From Bacillota bacterium (lineage in GTDB: Bacteria > Bacillota > Clostridia > Christensenellales > CAG-314): a stretch of 64,000 nt of DNA. The translations under genes and the position numbers were made by a program. The notes beneath the pieces were generated by a model. That model worked only from the letters and a program-made list of their open reading frames with translations. It searched no databases and had not been told where the DNA came from. Below, in pieces: positions 62,848 to 64,000 of the stretch; within the stretch, counting starts at the first letter, position 1; each line of letters starts with the position of its first letter. Location of the stretch: positions 124,001 through 188,000 of the forward strand of contig JAEWZT010000003.1 in assembly GCA_023458375.1 (NCBI GenBank), in the 5' to 3' direction.

Positions 62848-63495
62848 CTATGAATGTAAAACTCTTCTGAGCGGCTTATAAATTGCAAGCGTTATTATGT
62901 CCACCAAAAACAGTCTTAATAAATTGAAAGGCAAAACGGCAAGCAAAAGGTAATAGGTATAAAAATTGTCTCTCGTTACCGTTTTTGAGTAAAGCGCAGA
63001 CAGCATGCCAAGCAGCGCCTCCCAAGGCAAAAATAACTGTGTATAAAGGGGGATAAGTATAAACCTGTTTGCCAACAGGGCAGTTGCGGTGCTGGCGAGC
63101 GTTCCCGCAATAAGTCCTGCGACCGCCGTCTTTTTGCTTTTTTTGGCGCTATAAATTAAGGCGGCGGGTAGCACCATAGCAATGCCGATAAGCATATCGG
63201 CAACTTCTCCCACAAGCCCTGTGCCGCTAAAAGGCATTTTGAGGGCGCATTTTATGATGATTATTGCAACCCCCGCCCAAGGACCCATTGCAAAAGCCCC
63301 TAAAAGCGCGGGAACGTCAGACACCTGTATGTCAAGAAAAACGGGAAAAAGCGACGGAACGGGCGTTTTGACAAACATATAAAGCACAAAAGATATTGCT
63401 GAAAGTAGGGCTGTCCGCGCTATATTTTTGACGGTAAATACCTTTTGCTTTTCTTCTTTTTTTATGGTGTCCCTTTCTTTTTCAACAGGATTCAT
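62848..63495 (-). CDS. ribU: Riboflavin ECF transporter S component RibU
   Basis: 215 residues, about six transmembrane helices. The RibU features are LDIQVSDVPALLGAFAMGPWAGV (about 54-76) and KMPFSGTGLVGEVADML (about 86-102). It binds riboflavin/FMN and couples to the shared ECF ATPase module outside this window. An FMN riboswitch lies directly upstream, confirming the vitamin. GGGAGA before the ATG. Confidence 0.94.
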   Translation of the reverse strand: MNPVEKERDTIKKEEKQKVFTVKNIARTALLSAISFVLYMFVKTPVPSLFPVFLDIQVSDVPALLGAFAMGPWAGVAIIIIKCALKMPFSGTGLVGEVADMLIGIAMVLPAALIYSAKKSKKTAVAGLIAGTLASTATALLANRFILIPLYTQLFLPWEALLGMLSALYSKTVTRDNFYTYYLLLAVLPFNLLRLFLVDIITLAIYKPLRRVLHS

Positions 63496-63550
63496 TTTAG
63501 CTATTCTCCCTCAGTAAGTTTTGTTTTTTTCTTTATCTTTTATTATTTGC

Positions 63551-63587
63551 AAAAAATAAAAAAGCGCCCGCAAGTTTTTTGGGGCGC
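63551..63587 (-). terminator. Expression-platform terminator of the FMN riboswitch
   Basis: Minus strand: stem GCGCCC (63587-63582) with GGGCGC (63569-63564), 12-base loop, T6-A-T6 tail. Premature termination on FMN binding is the likely mechanism. Confidence 0.8.
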
Positions 63588-63614
63588 GAAAAAGCAAGGT
63601 TTATATAAAAATCC

Positions 63615-63733
63615 TTTCTTTTCCCATCCGGACTTTAACCGTCGGCACAGGAATTTCACCTGCTCGGCGCGCGTATCAAGCGCGTTCACGGACTTTAACC
63701 GTCGGTGGGGATTTTCGCCCCGCCCCAAAGAAA
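63615..63733 (-). promoter_or_regulatory. FMN riboswitch (RFN element) controlling ribU
   Basis: Minus strand. The RFN signature is seen in order: GGGGCG, ATCCCCACCGACGGT-AAAGTCC, a variable GC-rich helix, GGTGAAATTCCTG, CCGACGGT-AAAGTCC-GGATGGGA. P1 is TTTCTTT (63733-63727) with AAAGAAA (63621-63615). Confidence 0.96.
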
Positions 63734-63889
63734 TGTTTAATTAAATTATAGACCTTATCTTGACTTGTGTCAACGCCAAAGGAATATAATAAGCGGAAAT
63801 TTTATAATAATAATTATTTTATATAAATGAAGGAGTTATTAAATCCCTTTCTAATTTGATGTTAAGTTAATCGTATGATATTTTGCTTT

Positions 63890-64000
63890 TTATCTTTTTT
63901 TATAATCGTCACCGCATTGTTGTGCCTCCACTGGCAACTCAATAATCTCTTCTGATAATAGCTTCAATCCACGCGCTGCTTGGGGGCGAGATAACAGGAG
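63890..64000 (-). CDS. 3' end of an unidentified gene, cut by window edge
   Basis: An open minus-strand frame enters at 64000 and ends TAA at 63890. The last 36 residues include AARGLKLLSEEIIELPVEAQ and end CGDDYKKR. The composition is coding-like (helix with alternating charge), but it is too short to assign. Confidence 0.4.
   Translation of the reverse strand, partial: LLLSRPQAARGLKLLSEEIIELPVEAQQCGDDYKKR

Overview
The window looks like a chromosomal segment of a low-to-moderate-GC Gram-positive anaerobe of the Clostridia type (Bacillota). The reasons are ClpC rather than ClpA, a long-form HPF, three ECF vitamin S components (ThiT, RibU, QueT), a FloA/NfeD pair, lipoproteins with Gram-positive style signal peptides, rubrerythrin, and mostly strong AGGAGG-type ribosome binding sites. 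A Christensenellales-like gut lineage would fit, but that is only a guess. I see no rRNA, tRNA, CRISPR array, phage or intact insertion sequence.

Layout. 0-9 kb: 3' part of a C69/secernin peptidase, rubrerythrin, a large DUF885 lipoprotein, pyrimidine-nucleoside phosphorylase (minus), a zinc-ribbon membrane protein and a GNAT acetyltransferase. 9-15 kb: a SERCA-type Ca2+ ATPase, clpC and long hpf, all co-directional. 15-25 kb: a DUF362 ferredoxin-like protein, greA-lysS, thiT behind a TPP riboswitch, then yfbR, a degenerate ABC ATPase and an S41 lipoprotein protease. 25-33 kb: yhbY-obg, nth, a DUF3343/cysteine desulfurase divergent pair, a dead PadR regulator, a fused nadD-yqeK and rsfS. 33-36.5 kb: queT, DUF378, nfeD, floA. 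37-49 kb: a GH13 alpha-glucosidase facing a tightly packed six-gene run (alpha-phosphoglucomutase, GH3 beta-glucosidase, pgi, hisS, CtpE-like P-type ATPase, SDR). 50-57 kb: a frameshifted GNAT pseudogene, glgA with a phosphoesterase, and a galactoside operon (mutarotase-like protein, galK, GH36 alpha-galactosidase). 57-64 kb: hydrolase-murF-ddl, tsaE-tsaB-rimI and ribU behind an FMN riboswitch; a fragment of an unknown gene runs off the right edge.

How the genes work together. The carbohydrate genes form a route from alpha- and beta-glucosides and alpha-galactosides to glucose-6-P/fructose-6-P, with glgA as the storage branch. Ribosome housekeeping (HPF, RsfS, Obg, YhbY, RimI, TsaB/E, GreA, LysS, HisS) and wall-precursor synthesis (Ddl, MurF) are scattered between them. 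Vitamin import is riboswitch-controlled.

Most notable observation. At least eight genes lack a Shine-Dalgarno sequence and instead have a -10-like hexamer ending exactly 6-7 nt before the start codon, in most cases with a -35 at 17 bp. Their mRNAs would begin at, or one base before, the start codon. These genes (pdp, GNAT, DUF362, nth, a membrane protein, nadD-yqeK, queT, tsaE) appear to form a leaderless class among neighbours with strong ribosome binding sites. Two of them gain a corrected GTG start from this pattern.
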